Positions 41,480 to 49,746 of a stretch of 64,000 nt of DNA are shown here, piece by piece. Source of the stretch: M55B112 sp964539395 (GTDB taxonomy: Bacteria > Bacteroidota > Bacteroidia > Bacteroidales > GCA-2748055); assembly GCA_964539395.1 (NCBI GenBank), contig CAZIIU010000019.1, positions 1 to 64,000 on the forward strand, given 5' to 3'. The stretch's first letter is position 1. Every line of letters starts with the position of its first letter. The notes beneath the pieces are model-generated. The model searched no databases. It had not been told where the DNA came from and worked only from the letters and a program-made list of their open reading frames with translations. The position numbers were made by a program, and so were the translations under genes.

Positions 41480-41593
41480 ATTCTGCTTGTCGCAAAGCAG
41501 CAGGAAAAACAGAAATCGTGCTCCTCTCCTCAACCAGAATTTTAAATTAAAATAGTACTAAAGCCTTATAACGCAAACGCATAGTCAAATCAT

Positions 41594-43057
41594 ATGAAAA
41601 CTATCTCATACACTTTTTTGCTGGTCATGCTGATCGCGGGTTGCACCCGCAGCAGCAATGAAAAACCGGGCGAGGCCCGAAAACCGAACGTGGTTGTCAT
41701 ATTTATTGATGATCAGGGCTATGGCGATGTTGGTTGTTACGGTGCTACCGGATGGGAAACTCCTAATATTGACCAAATGGCTGCCAATGGCATAAAATTC
41801 ACCAATTTTTACTCCCCTCAGCCGGTCTGCAGTGCATCACGTGCAGGATTGATGACCGGCTGCTACCCAAACAGAATTGGATTCTCGGGAGCACTCTTTC
41901 CGCATCATAAAATAGGGATCAATCAGGAAGAGTACACAATGGCCGAAATGTATAAAGACCAGGGATACGCGACTGCCTGCTTCGGAAAATGGCACCTGGG
42001 ATGGCAAAAGGAGTTCCTCCCCCTGCAACATGGTTTCGATGAATTTACCGGTCTCCCATATTCAAACGACATGTGGCCCCGTGATAATGTAACCGGTGAA
42101 AAATTTCCTGAGGGCCACCGGAGGGCAGCTGTTCCCGAATTACCTCTGATTGAAGGAAATGAGGTGAAAAGTTACATTACCAGTATGGCCGACCAGGACA
42201 AACTCACCACCTTGTATACCGAAAAAGCAGTTGATTTCATCCGTAGGAATGCGAACCAGCCCTTTTTCCTTTATGTACCACATACCATGGGCCACATCCC
42301 ACTGGGTGTATCAGAAAAATTCAAGGGAAAGAGTGAACAGGGCTTTTACGGCGATGTAATGATGGAAATTGACTGGTCGGTTGGAGAAATCATGAATGTT
42401 TTAAAAGAGAACGGGATCGAAGATAATACCATCGTTGTCTTCACAACCGATAATGGACCATGGCTCTGCTTCGGCAACCATGCCGGTTCGTCGGGCGGAC
42501 TAAGAGAGGGAAAAACCACAAGCTGGGAAGGTGGACAGCGGGTTCCTTTCATTGTACAATGGCCCGCTAAAATTCCACAAGGAATGGTGTGCAATAAACT
42601 GGGCTGTGCCATCGACCTGCTGCCAACATTTGCCACGATCACCGGGGGAAACCTGCCGGAAAAGAAAATCGACGGTGTGGATATCAGCTCATTATTTATG
42701 GGCGATTTCAGCAATGAGCCGAGAGAGACCATCCTCTACTACTACGGGAAGAACAACCTCAATGGAGTACGAAAGGGAAACTGGAAGCTGGTCCTCCCCC
42801 ACACCTGGCAATCGTACGATACTGAACCGGGAATGAATGGTCATGGAGGAAAACGCCTTCGAATGACCATTGAAACTCCCGAATTGTACAATATGATGCG
42901 GGATCCCGGTGAGCAGTATAACGTTTATAAATACCATCCTGAAAAAGTTGAGGAGCTGATGAAGGTTGTTGAGCAGGCACGCGCGGAACTCGGCGACCTG
43001 AATGTGGGTATTCCTCTGGGCTCCGGTAACCGGGAGTGCGGAAAACTAATGGAATGA
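41594..43057 (+). CDS. Sulfatase (type I, formylglycine), lipoprotein
   Basis: 487-residue arylsulfatase-like enzyme. Lipoprotein signal ending LIAGC (Cys17). Metal site NVVVIFIDDQGYGD (32-45); formylglycine motif C79-S-A-S-R83 in PVCSASRAGLMTG; CFGKWHLGW (about 127) and TTDNGPW (about 285) supply Lys/His and Asp/Asn ligands; GGQRVPFIVQWPAKI is the family C-terminal signature. The SUMF1/anSME maturase is not in the window. It follows the oxidoreductase by 114 bp. It likely removes sulfate from a glycan or aryl sulfate at the surface. Confidence 0.9.
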   Translation: MKTISYTFLLVMLIAGCTRSSNEKPGEARKPNVVVIFIDDQGYGDVGCYGATGWETPNIDQMAANGIKFTNFYSPQPVCSASRAGLMTGCYPNRIGFSGALFPHHKIGINQEEYTMAEMYKDQGYATACFGKWHLGWQKEFLPLQHGFDEFTGLPYSNDMWPRDNVTGEKFPEGHRRAAVPELPLIEGNEVKSYITSMADQDKLTTLYTEKAVDFIRRNANQPFFLYVPHTMGHIPLGVSEKFKGKSEQGFYGDVMMEIDWSVGEIMNVLKENGIEDNTIVVFTTDNGPWLCFGNHAGSSGGLREGKTTSWEGGQRVPFIVQWPAKIPQGMVCNKLGCAIDLLPTFATITGGNLPEKKIDGVDISSLFMGDFSNEPRETILYYYGKNNLNGVRKGNWKLVLPHTWQSYDTEPGMNGHGGKRLRMTIETPELYNMMRDPGEQYNVYKYHPEKVEELMKVVEQARAELGDLNVGIPLGSGNRECGKLME

Positions 43058-43121
43058 AAAACTGATACACATCCAAACCGTTCACCTATTCAACAATCAG
43101 ATATTCTCCCCGAACCGAAGA

Positions 43122-43285
43122 GTCAAGCCCGGTTTCGGCCCTTCTCACCATCACCAATTCCCCCGGAGCAGATTATGTATACGAAGGGTCAAGTACGGCT
43201 GCGGCCCCTCTCACCATCACCAATCCCTCCGGAGCAGATTATGTATACGATGGGTCAAGTACGGCTGCGGCCCCTCCCACCAACG
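43122..43285. repeat. 66-bp tandem repeat, about 2.5 copies
   Basis: Copies begin at 43122, 43188 and 43254 (GTCAAG...). Shared parts are CTCACCATCACCAAT and CCGGAGCAGATTATGTATAC. The third copy is partial. It lies in the 402-bp gap between the sulfatase and the DUF2953-like gene; I see no gene in the rest of the gap. Confidence 0.85.
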
Positions 43286-43459
43286 TTCAGACCGCAATTC
43301 TGTGCGTTCACCCGGGTAACCCTCAATATCAGGATGAAGATAGTTACCGGTTACCTCTTTTCCCCCGCCTCATGGAATAATAATGCAGTTCGCCGATAGT
43401 TTTTTAACTGTTGCCGATTTGCCATTGCCGTATGCAGCACCGAAATGTAGATTTGCAAT

Positions 43460-43972
43460 ATGATTTGGTACATCCTTATAGCATTTTTTGCCGTTATGTT
43501 GCTCTGGATCCTGCTGGGACCTGTGATATTAACGGTTGATACATCCAGGAACCTGTACAGATTCCTGCTTCCGGGTATAGTATCTGCAAACGTAACTCCG
43601 AAGGCGGGATTTTTCCAGATCCGTTGCTGGGTTCTGTTTATACCCTTCACGATTGATCCGATGAAAATGGGAAAACGCAGCAAACCAAAACAGGAGCAGG
43701 TTAAGAAGAAGAAAAGAAGCAGCAGGTCATCTGGCTGGAAACTCCTGAAAAAGTTCAGGAATGTTACCAGGGCTATCAGGCTACGCAGGCTTGAACTGGA
43801 CGTCGACACAGATGATTTCCCGCTTAATGCCTGGCTGGTGCCGGCTTTCACAGCAGCAAACAGTTACAGGAATATTCAACTGCAGGTAAACTTTGAAGGC
43901 AACTTTTTTTTACGCCTGGATGTGAGAACCAGGCTAGCAGCAATTCTCTGGCAGATGATACCCTGGAGATAG
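43460..43972 (+). CDS. DUF2953-like membrane protein, GerW partner
   Basis: 170 residues: N-terminal TM (about 3-26), PVILTVDTSRNLYRFLLPGI, a second conserved PKAGFFQIRCWVLFIPF segment, then a basic Lys/Arg/Ser linker (about 75-105) and a beta-rich tail (LELDVDTDDFPLNAWLVPAF). The arrangement resembles the Firmicutes YtfI/DUF2953 protein encoded next to YtfJ/GerW, and here too it lies 127 bp upstream of a GerW gene in the same direction. Function unknown. The identification rests mainly on that gene pairing. Confidence 0.62.
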   Translation: MIWYILIAFFAVMLLWILLGPVILTVDTSRNLYRFLLPGIVSANVTPKAGFFQIRCWVLFIPFTIDPMKMGKRSKPKQEQVKKKKRSSRSSGWKLLKKFRNVTRAIRLRRLELDVDTDDFPLNAWLVPAFTAANSYRNIQLQVNFEGNFFLRLDVRTRLAAILWQMIPWR

Positions 43973-44099
43973 TATATACATACTGATGAAACGAACACTA
44001 ATAGGATAGCATAAGAAATACAGCCAAACATGCAAAGACAAGCATAATAATCAATAGTTTTTAACTACAAATTAATATTCACTTTAAAAAACAGAAATC

Positions 44100-44501
44100 A
44101 TGGAAATTAATGTAGAAGCTTTATTGGACAAAGTATCTGAGCAGGTTAAATCCCTCGCCAGGACAGAGACAGTATTGGGAGATGAATTCACTCTTGGAGA
44201 GTTCATTATTCGTCCCGTGATCAAAATAGGAACCGGATTCGGCAGTGGAACAGGAACAGGAACCGATCCAAAAACCAGGCAGTCGGGGACAGGCGGCGGC
44301 GCTGGTGCCGGCATCGGAGTCTCCCCGGTTGGGTTCCTTGTTGCCAAAGGAGAGGAGATCTCTTTCATCCCTTCTGATAAAAAATCCGGACTTTCATCCC
44401 TTTTTGATAAAATCCCAGACCTGGTCGAGAAGATGGCGGAGATGAAAAAAGAGGGAAAAGAAGAAGAGAAAAAGGAGAAAGGAGCTAAAAACGAAAAGTA
44501 A
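44100..44501 (+). CDS. GerW/YtfJ-family protein
   Basis: 133 residues. N-terminal VEALLDKVSEQVKSLA, the core GEFIIRPVIKIGTGFGSG (about 39-56) and the Gly-rich stretch ending GAGIGVSPVGFLVAKGEEI (about 73-91) are diagnostic of GerW (spore protein YtfJ in Bacillus). The Gly-rich loop includes GTGTGT, perhaps a short expansion. A Glu/Lys-rich coiled tail follows. The family is widespread in non-spore-formers with unknown role. It is paired with the DUF2953-like gene and ends at a strong terminator. Confidence 0.85.
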   Translation: MEINVEALLDKVSEQVKSLARTETVLGDEFTLGEFIIRPVIKIGTGFGSGTGTGTDPKTRQSGTGGGAGAGIGVSPVGFLVAKGEEISFIPSDKKSGLSSLFDKIPDLVEKMAEMKKEGKEEEKKEKGAKNEK

Positions 44502-44527
44502 CAGCCTGTATTTCCTGGTAAACCATC

Positions 44528-44566
44528 AGTCCCTCAATGAAATTACTTTCACTGAGGGACTTTTTT
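44528..44566 (+). terminator. Rho-independent terminator after GerW
   Basis: AGTCCCTCA (44528-44536) pairs with TGAGGGACT (44553-44561), an inner TGAAA/TTTCA extends the stem, and a run of T follows to 44566. It is the clearest intrinsic terminator in the window. Confidence 0.9.
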
Positions 44567-44694
44567 ATGCTTGTCCATCACTCGATCGTACAATGGTTAT
44601 CCTTCACCCTCAATATAAAAGTACGGCCGGGACAATGCAGTTGCAAAGCCCCGGCGAAACTTTTTCTTTCCCCTTTTTAATCCGCCAATACGTT

Positions 44695-46242
44695 CTATCT
44701 GCGGGATGATCTGCTGCTATTGCGGCTGTCTCCAGAGGAGGACCGGGCTGAACTCCTGTTTGCTCCGGAAGAACTGCGCTGAACAGTACTGCTTCGACTA
44801 CTCCGGCTGCTGCCTGACCTGACAGAAGAACTGCTCTTGCTGCTGCCTGACCTGACAGACGAACTGCTCTTCCTGTTGCTGCTGCCTGATCTGACAGACG
44901 AACTGCTCTTCCTGTTGCTGCTGCCGGACTTAACAGCTGGCTGCCTGCTGCTACTTCGACTGCTGCTCATAGTCACCGGACTATTGCCTCTGTTACTGCT
45001 CCCGGAAACTGTTGTCCTGCTACTGCTTCTGCTACTGCTTCGCTGTACGGAAGGAGTGCTTTTTCTGGTGCTGGCCGGCTGAACGGCAGATCTGCTGGTG
45101 CGGCTGCTCTCTGAAGGCTGTACAGTTACCTTACTGGTGGTTCTGCTGCTTCTTTGTGTAGTGGAGCGTACTGCCGTTCCGTCCTGCTGTCCCGTCCGTG
45201 AACCTGCTGAACGTGTATAGGTGTTCTTCTGTGTGGAGGTGGTCCGAACTGCACCTGACTGACGATTACTTGTTGTAGCAGTAGATCTCACATTGGCGGA
45301 AGCATTTGCAGACCGTTGAACACCCTGGCGGGAGTTCACCGTTCCTGTCCGGCTGACGCTTCGATCGGTAGAAACTGTTGTATGTCTCTTGCTTGTCCTG
45401 GTAGCTGCCACCCGGGTATAGTGCTTTTCTCCTGCAACTCGCTGGTCGGGTCGTGAGTAGGTTTTTGTGTACCGACCCTTATTTACATTTACAATTACGG
45501 TAGGACTGTAGACACGAACGTGCGGTCGGTAGTAGGTGATATAATGCCTGCTACGGTAGCGGTTACAGTGTCGGTAGTGCCTGTAGTAATGGTCATGCCA
45601 GTGATAATGGTAGCCGTAATAATAGTGCCAGTAGTGGGGTCTCCATGGACGCCAGTACCGGGGATAGTATCCATAATACCAATTTGACCTCCAAACAACA
45701 TACCCGGGGTGGTATACAAACCTGATGATCGGCCAGGTTGCGATATCATAATAGGTAGTGGTGACCACATTTACACTTTTTCGGTAGGTCTTACCTGTGT
45801 AACCCGGATTGGGTGTTTCAGCATAGATGGGCTCAACGATATAATCAGGTCCGTATAGTGCTTCGTCCCCAATCAACTGAACCTGGACGGCACCATTCTG
45901 CAGCTTTTCAACTACAAAAACGGCAACATCCTGCTGTTCGTCGCGATCCAGGGCCGCACGCAGCGCTATATTGTGTATATTCCCATCTGTATAGTCTGAA
46001 ACTGTTATATAATCTACATAATTATCGCCGTTCAGGTCGAGGTTGTTTATCGTCGATTCTTTATCATTCAGATTTCGCTCAAACTCTTCCAGGGTCTCCG
46101 ATTGCTGGAACAGATCCATCACGGCATAGAGGTTCAGATTGTCTCCCGGTAAACCAAGGTATTCTTCGGGATAGTCCTGGGCAACAACATTCATGGTTGC
46201 TGCGACAAAGACTGTTGCTATTATAGTGCGTATTGTTTTCAT
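44695..46242 (-). CDS. Secreted Ser/Arg-rich protein with EF-hand-like motif
   Basis: 515 residues from ATG 46242 (MKTIRTI), which gives a clear signal peptide ending NVVAQ; in-frame ATGs 5-8 codons upstream are also possible. About 20-150 is a folded domain with NNLDLNGDNYVDYITV, an EF-hand/dockerin-like Asp/Asn loop. About 165-245 is Tyr/His/Trp/Arg-rich (WRPHYWHYYYGYHYH). From about 260 onward it is Ser/Arg/Thr-rich with repeats such as VRSGSSNRKSSSS. Similar proteins occur in Bacteroidota with unknown function. The composition is strongly basic, suggesting contact with polyanions or the cell surface. It is divergent from the acid phosphatase gene. Confidence 0.75.
   Translation of the reverse strand: MKTIRTIIATVFVAATMNVVAQDYPEEYLGLPGDNLNLYAVMDLFQQSETLEEFERNLNDKESTINNLDLNGDNYVDYITVSDYTDGNIHNIALRAALDRDEQQDVAVFVVEKLQNGAVQVQLIGDEALYGPDYIVEPIYAETPNPGYTGKTYRKSVNVVTTTYYDIATWPIIRFVYHPGYVVWRSNWYYGYYPRYWRPWRPHYWHYYYGYHYHWHDHYYRHYRHCNRYRSRHYITYYRPHVRVYSPTVIVNVNKGRYTKTYSRPDQRVAGEKHYTRVAATRTSKRHTTVSTDRSVSRTGTVNSRQGVQRSANASANVRSTATTSNRQSGAVRTTSTQKNTYTRSAGSRTGQQDGTAVRSTTQRSSRTTSKVTVQPSESSRTSRSAVQPASTRKSTPSVQRSSSRSSSRTTVSGSSNRGNSPVTMSSSRSSSRQPAVKSGSSNRKSSSSVRSGSSNRKSSSSVRSGSSKSSSSVRSGSSRSSRSSTVQRSSSGANRSSARSSSGDSRNSSRSSRR
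44811..44935. repeat. 33-39 bp tandem repeats encoding Ser/Arg units
   Basis: TGCCTGACCTGACAG-type units begin at 44811, 44844, 44883 and 44922 (plus strand), encoding VRSGSSNRKSSSS-like units on the minus strand. Offsets of 33 and 39 keep the frame, so repeat number can vary without disrupting the protein. Confidence 0.75.
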
Positions 46243-46402
46243 GGCATTCACTTTCATTGGTTGCATTTTGTTTAATCAAGGCAAAACCTGTGCCAAAGAA
46301 AAAATCAGGGATTTTAGTCTCCGATAAACTTAACAGATAATTCAGGTTGATGCAATATGTTTTAGCTATATCCTTGCTTACTTCACACTGTAAAACGGAA
46401 AC

Positions 46403-47143
46403 ATGCAAACAGCCACAATATTAAAAGCGCCACAAGAGAGAAAAGCGCGGCCAGCCTTCCCAAAGGACGACCTGCTTTCACTAAGTATAAAGGAGTGGAA
46501 TCAAGGTGGATATCTGGAGGAAGAAATGCCCGATATGCTCAATCTACTTCCCCCTCCACCTGAAACAGGTTCAGATGAATTTGACCTGGATCTGGATTTA
46601 TGTACCGTATACAATAAGGTAGATCTATCCCGAAAAGCTCAGGCAAAGAGAGATGCTATTCTCCAGTTTCCATTAGCCACTGAAGCATTTAATTCGACGA
46701 TTGGAATGAAGATCAGTTGTGACGTCACTCCAAGTCTTTACAAAATCATGCAGAAAACCCGAGTGGACGGGGGCAGGTCGACTGGCAGTACAAAGAGGTT
46801 TTATCAACGTCCACGCCCCTTTATGGTAAATGATCTCCCGATGCTAACCCCGTGGGAGGAGGAAGTATTAAGACTTGATGGATCCTACCCATCGGGCCAT
46901 ACGGCCATTGGATGGATCTGGGCACTTATCCTGAAGGATTTATTCCCCGATCGTGCAACTGTGATACTTAACAGGGGCTACCAGTTCGGTGTCAGCAGAA
47001 GCATTTGCAATGTCCATTGGTATAGTGACGTAGTTGCCGGGTTTAGATGTGGTACCGCGGTCAGAGAAAAGCTCAATACATCCAGTGAATTCCTCACTGA
47101 CCTTTCGATGGCTCGCAATGAGATTTATCATTTGTCTGTGTAA
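46403..47143 (+). CDS. Class A non-specific acid phosphatase-like PAP2 protein
   Basis: 246 residues with the three PAP2 phosphatase motifs: KRFYQRPRPF (about 130-139), GSYPSGHTA (about 158-166) and SRSICNVHWYSDVVAG (about 197-212), all with catalytic His/Arg intact. The spacing and CNVHW fit the PhoN/PhoC class A acid phosphatases. These are normally secreted, but no signal peptide is visible, and an in-frame stop at 46391 rules out a longer ATG start; the beginning (MQTATILKAPQERKARPA) is hydrophilic. Either the leader was lost or it acts elsewhere. The C-terminal frame is complete. Confidence 0.83.
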   Translation: MQTATILKAPQERKARPAFPKDDLLSLSIKEWNQGGYLEEEMPDMLNLLPPPPETGSDEFDLDLDLCTVYNKVDLSRKAQAKRDAILQFPLATEAFNSTIGMKISCDVTPSLYKIMQKTRVDGGRSTGSTKRFYQRPRPFMVNDLPMLTPWEEEVLRLDGSYPSGHTAIGWIWALILKDLFPDRATVILNRGYQFGVSRSICNVHWYSDVVAGFRCGTAVREKLNTSSEFLTDLSMARNEIYHLSV

Positions 47144-47414
47144 TTCCAAAAAAGATGTTGTGCCCGTCCTCGAATCTCCTCTTCCACCTAATGGGCCAAC
47201 ATAATTGATGAAGAAATTAATTCCTCCCGACTCATGTACTTCATTAGAATCCACCGGTATTGAAAGGTTTATATTGGCCGCTTCATTTATTGCGCTAAAA
47301 ATTTCATTGAATGCCGCATATAACTCATCACTGGAAATCTTCTGTTCTAATTCCGGGTGAAGGGTGAAATCAGAAAATTTCCAAAAAATATGCCAACTGT
47401 ACGCCAAATGGGGG
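47144..47414 (-). other. Intergenic segment with a coding-like minus-strand stretch
   Basis: Between the acid phosphatase and the tRNA terminator, a minus-strand frame reads in part SSDELYAAFNEIFSAINEAA and looks protein-like. The frame runs into the tRNA-Cys gene on one side and antisense to the phosphatase on the other, so it cannot be an intact gene. It may be a gene remnant. I recognise no family. Confidence 0.2.
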
Positions 47415-47457
47415 TTAAAAAGAAACCGAACTTCCTTATTATCTGAAAGTTCGGTTT
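47415..47457 (-). terminator. Intrinsic terminator of tRNA-Cys
   Basis: On the minus strand AAACCGAACTT pairs with AAGTTCGGTTT (plus coordinates 47447-47457 and 47423-47433), followed by CTTTTT. It begins 9 bp after the tRNA 3' end and terminates the single-gene transcript. Confidence 0.85.
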
Positions 47458-47465
47458 TTACGTGG

Positions 47466-47536
47466 AGGTCGGTAGCGGATTCGAACCGCTGTAACTGGTT
47501 TTGCAGACCAGCGCCTAGCCACTCGGCAAACCGACC
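47466..47536 (-). tRNA. tRNA-Cys (GCA)
   Basis: A 71-nt cloverleaf read on the minus strand: 7-bp acceptor (GGTCGGT/ACCGACC), D-arm around GCCGAGTGGCTAGGC, anticodon stem CTGGT/ACCAG with loop CTGCAAA giving anticodon GCA, a 4-base variable loop and T-arm AGCGG-TTCGAAT-CCGCT. Position 73 is U, the main identity element for cysteinyl-tRNA synthetase. The CCA end is encoded (47463-47465). Confidence 0.95.
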
Positions 47537-47587
47537 ACTCTCAGAATGCAAATTTAAAAATTTTTTCCGTCAATTTGCCATAACACA

Positions 47588-47845
47588 AACTCCATAGTCA
47601 TTACAAATCTGTGAATTCCGGGCTAACCAGTAATTCAATTAAGCATTGTACCTACACAATTAGTTAAAGTCCCGTCTCATTAATAACATCAATCCGTTAC
47701 TAATATAATTCAGAACTCCATAGTCATTACAAATCTGTGAATTCCGGGCTAACCAGTAATTCAATTAAGCATTGTACCTACACAATTAGTTAAAGTCCTG
47801 TCTCATTGATAACATCAATACGCTACTAATATAATTCAGAACTCC
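47588..47845. repeat. 126-bp tandem duplication
   Basis: Two copies start at 47588 and 47714 with AACTCCATAGTCATTACA and differ at only a few positions; a third begins (AACTCC) at 47840. Neither copy carries a convincing ORF. It fills most of the 463-bp gap between tRNA-Cys and the LRR protein gene. Confidence 0.9.
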
Positions 47846-48053
47846 TTCAGCTGTCAATGTTGCTTCTGATAAAACCCCTTAAATTTCCGGATCAAGACCA
47901 TTGGGTTCTAAAACACTCCTGCTTAAATTATTCAGCATTTCTTAACAGTTTCATAAGATACACATTCTTATGAGAAACTATATTTACTGCCAGTATAAAA
48001 CAAAATCCCATTAAATGAATCAACTCTGGTTGTTCGGAGAAAAAAAACCCAAC

Positions 48054-49556
48054 ATGAAAAAAACACCAATCATTATTGTTCTGGCTTTGGGCCTTTCAAT
48101 CAATATCGGCGCCCAAAATATCAAAAGCAAAAAGACAGAGGCAACTTTAGTGAATTATCCCGAAGTGGTCCTGGAAAACGTCAACTATGAAAACCTCTCC
48201 ATTGTTTATGCACAAGAAACTGATCCTGGCCTCACCGGTAAAAAAACCGTTCAGAAAACAAAGAATATTTGCGTGCCCAGGGGTGGTAAACTAAAAGACG
48301 CAAAGGAGCTTGAAACATTCTACTACCAGTTTGAGACAATACTTCCTGCAAACATTATCCTGGCCCGGGACGAAATGGGCAGGGTGGTATACGCACTCGA
48401 AGAAAAAGAGAAATACGGAACCCAGTCCTATGCCGAAAAAGAGTGCTACTTCATGGAAGCTATCCTCGAATCCACCTATAAGTCTAAAAAGGAGTACATC
48501 GACTCCCTTATGCTGGCCCGAATATCAAAAGCCGGACCTGAGTGGGCATTTTACCAAATGAACGAGGCTCTGAACTTTAAATACTATACGCAGAAGGTCG
48601 ATATTAACTATCTGGATAAAGGTCGTGGGGACCATATCTATCCGGAACTGCAACAGGCCATGGAAGATGCCCGTAAAGCATACGAATTTCTTGGAGAAGA
48701 CTTCAACCACCCCGATGCAACGGCTTACATGGAGCTCGCAATTAAGGTGTGGGAAGAGGACTTGGCACAGGCCGATCTTGATGATAAAGATGCACGTATC
48801 AATGAAAAAATTGCTGAGGCACTCGCTGAAAACCTGGTATACGCGTATTTCTTTACCAAACAATTCGAAAAAGCCCTCGAGAAAGCAGACTTCGCCAACC
48901 AGAAGCTGAATGTGAAATTTGGAAATTTCGCCTCGAATATCTTCGGTATCAGGCAACAAATCGAAGAATATAAGGAGAATGAAGCAAAACATGGTAACAT
49001 TAATCTGCTTTTCCCATCCAAACAGATCGAATACAGCCTCCAGACAGAGAACAATACACGTTTTGCCTCACTGCTTGCCTCCGCAGAACCCTACTTCGCA
49101 GAGAAAGCAAGAAAGGAAGCTGCATTGAAAAGCCAACAACAGCAAACACAAGCCACTGCCCTGTTGGCCGGCTGGGAAATGGCCGAGGAAGAAGCAGCAA
49201 ACAGCCCATTGACCGTACTGGGAAAGTATGGTCCCGTAATGATGGTTATGGACGATTACTCTCTTAAAATCACTAAACCCATTGAAGAGATACCTTCAGA
49301 AATATACGAGTTTTCAGATGTTCTTATAGGCCTTACAATCAAAGATAATAAACTGGTGTCCATTCCTGCAGATATAAAACAGCTGGGTAAACTCAAAAAG
49401 CTTGACCTGTCAGGTAACCAGATAACCGAATTGCCAATTGAACTCGGTGAACTTAGAAACCTCAAAACCCTTACTCTAAAAGGATGCCCGCTCAAAAGTG
49501 GTGAGGTTGAAAAAATCCAGGACCTGCTTCCAAAGAAGTGTAAGGTGAAACTATAG
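48054..49556 (+). CDS. Secreted leucine-rich-repeat protein
   Basis: 500 residues from ATG 48054 (MKKTPIIIVLALGLSI), which gives a signal peptide ending NIGAQ; the first ATG at 48015 adds hydrophilic residues. About 25-390 is an alpha-helical domain with many Lys/Glu and recurring aromatic residues that I do not recognise. The C-terminal 60 residues form about three leucine-rich repeats (LVSIPADIKQLGKLKKLDLS, ITELPIELGELRNLKTLTLK). Probably periplasmic or surface-exposed and involved in protein binding. A clean terminator follows 34 bp downstream. Confidence 0.75.
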   Translation: MKKTPIIIVLALGLSINIGAQNIKSKKTEATLVNYPEVVLENVNYENLSIVYAQETDPGLTGKKTVQKTKNICVPRGGKLKDAKELETFYYQFETILPANIILARDEMGRVVYALEEKEKYGTQSYAEKECYFMEAILESTYKSKKEYIDSLMLARISKAGPEWAFYQMNEALNFKYYTQKVDINYLDKGRGDHIYPELQQAMEDARKAYEFLGEDFNHPDATAYMELAIKVWEEDLAQADLDDKDARINEKIAEALAENLVYAYFFTKQFEKALEKADFANQKLNVKFGNFASNIFGIRQQIEEYKENEAKHGNINLLFPSKQIEYSLQTENNTRFASLLASAEPYFAEKARKEAALKSQQQQTQATALLAGWEMAEEEAANSPLTVLGKYGPVMMVMDDYSLKITKPIEEIPSEIYEFSDVLIGLTIKDNKLVSIPADIKQLGKLKKLDLSGNQITELPIELGELRNLKTLTLKGCPLKSGEVEKIQDLLPKKCKVKL

Positions 49557-49589
49557 CCCTCACCCTGGAATTATCTATGCTATATACAG

Positions 49590-49615
49590 AATCCCGGTCA
49601 CTGCACCGGGATTTT
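49590..49615 (+). terminator. Rho-independent terminator after LRR gene
   Basis: AATCCCGGT (49590-49598) pairs with ACCGGGATT (49605-49613) across a 6-base loop, followed by T residues. Plus-strand orientation fits the LRR gene. Confidence 0.88.
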
Positions 49616-49720
49616 TATTCTCTCAATGCCATAATCAGCAAACTGTTCTCCTTTTATCCCGTTCAAACGAATGGTCACAAGGTATCTGCAAAAAAACATT
49701 TTCGGATTCTACATTTTTAT

Positions 49721-49728
49721 TAGTTTTG
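49721..49728 (+). promoter_or_regulatory. Candidate -7 box of the nitroreductase promoter
   Basis: TAGTTTTG matches TAnnTTTG and lies 18 bp before the ATG at 49747. The -33 side (ATTTTCGG region) is only a weak match. Confidence 0.4.
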
Positions 49729-49746
49729 TTGTAAAACAAACGCACC

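Noticed and set aside
46940..47551. 203-residue minus-strand gene next to the acid phosphatase
   Set aside because: The frame reads through tRNA-Cys and its terminator and is antisense to the phosphatase. At best the middle segment is a gene remnant.
47466..47845. Integrated element at tRNA-Cys
   Set aside because: No integrase, and the 126-bp duplications do not copy the tRNA 3' end.
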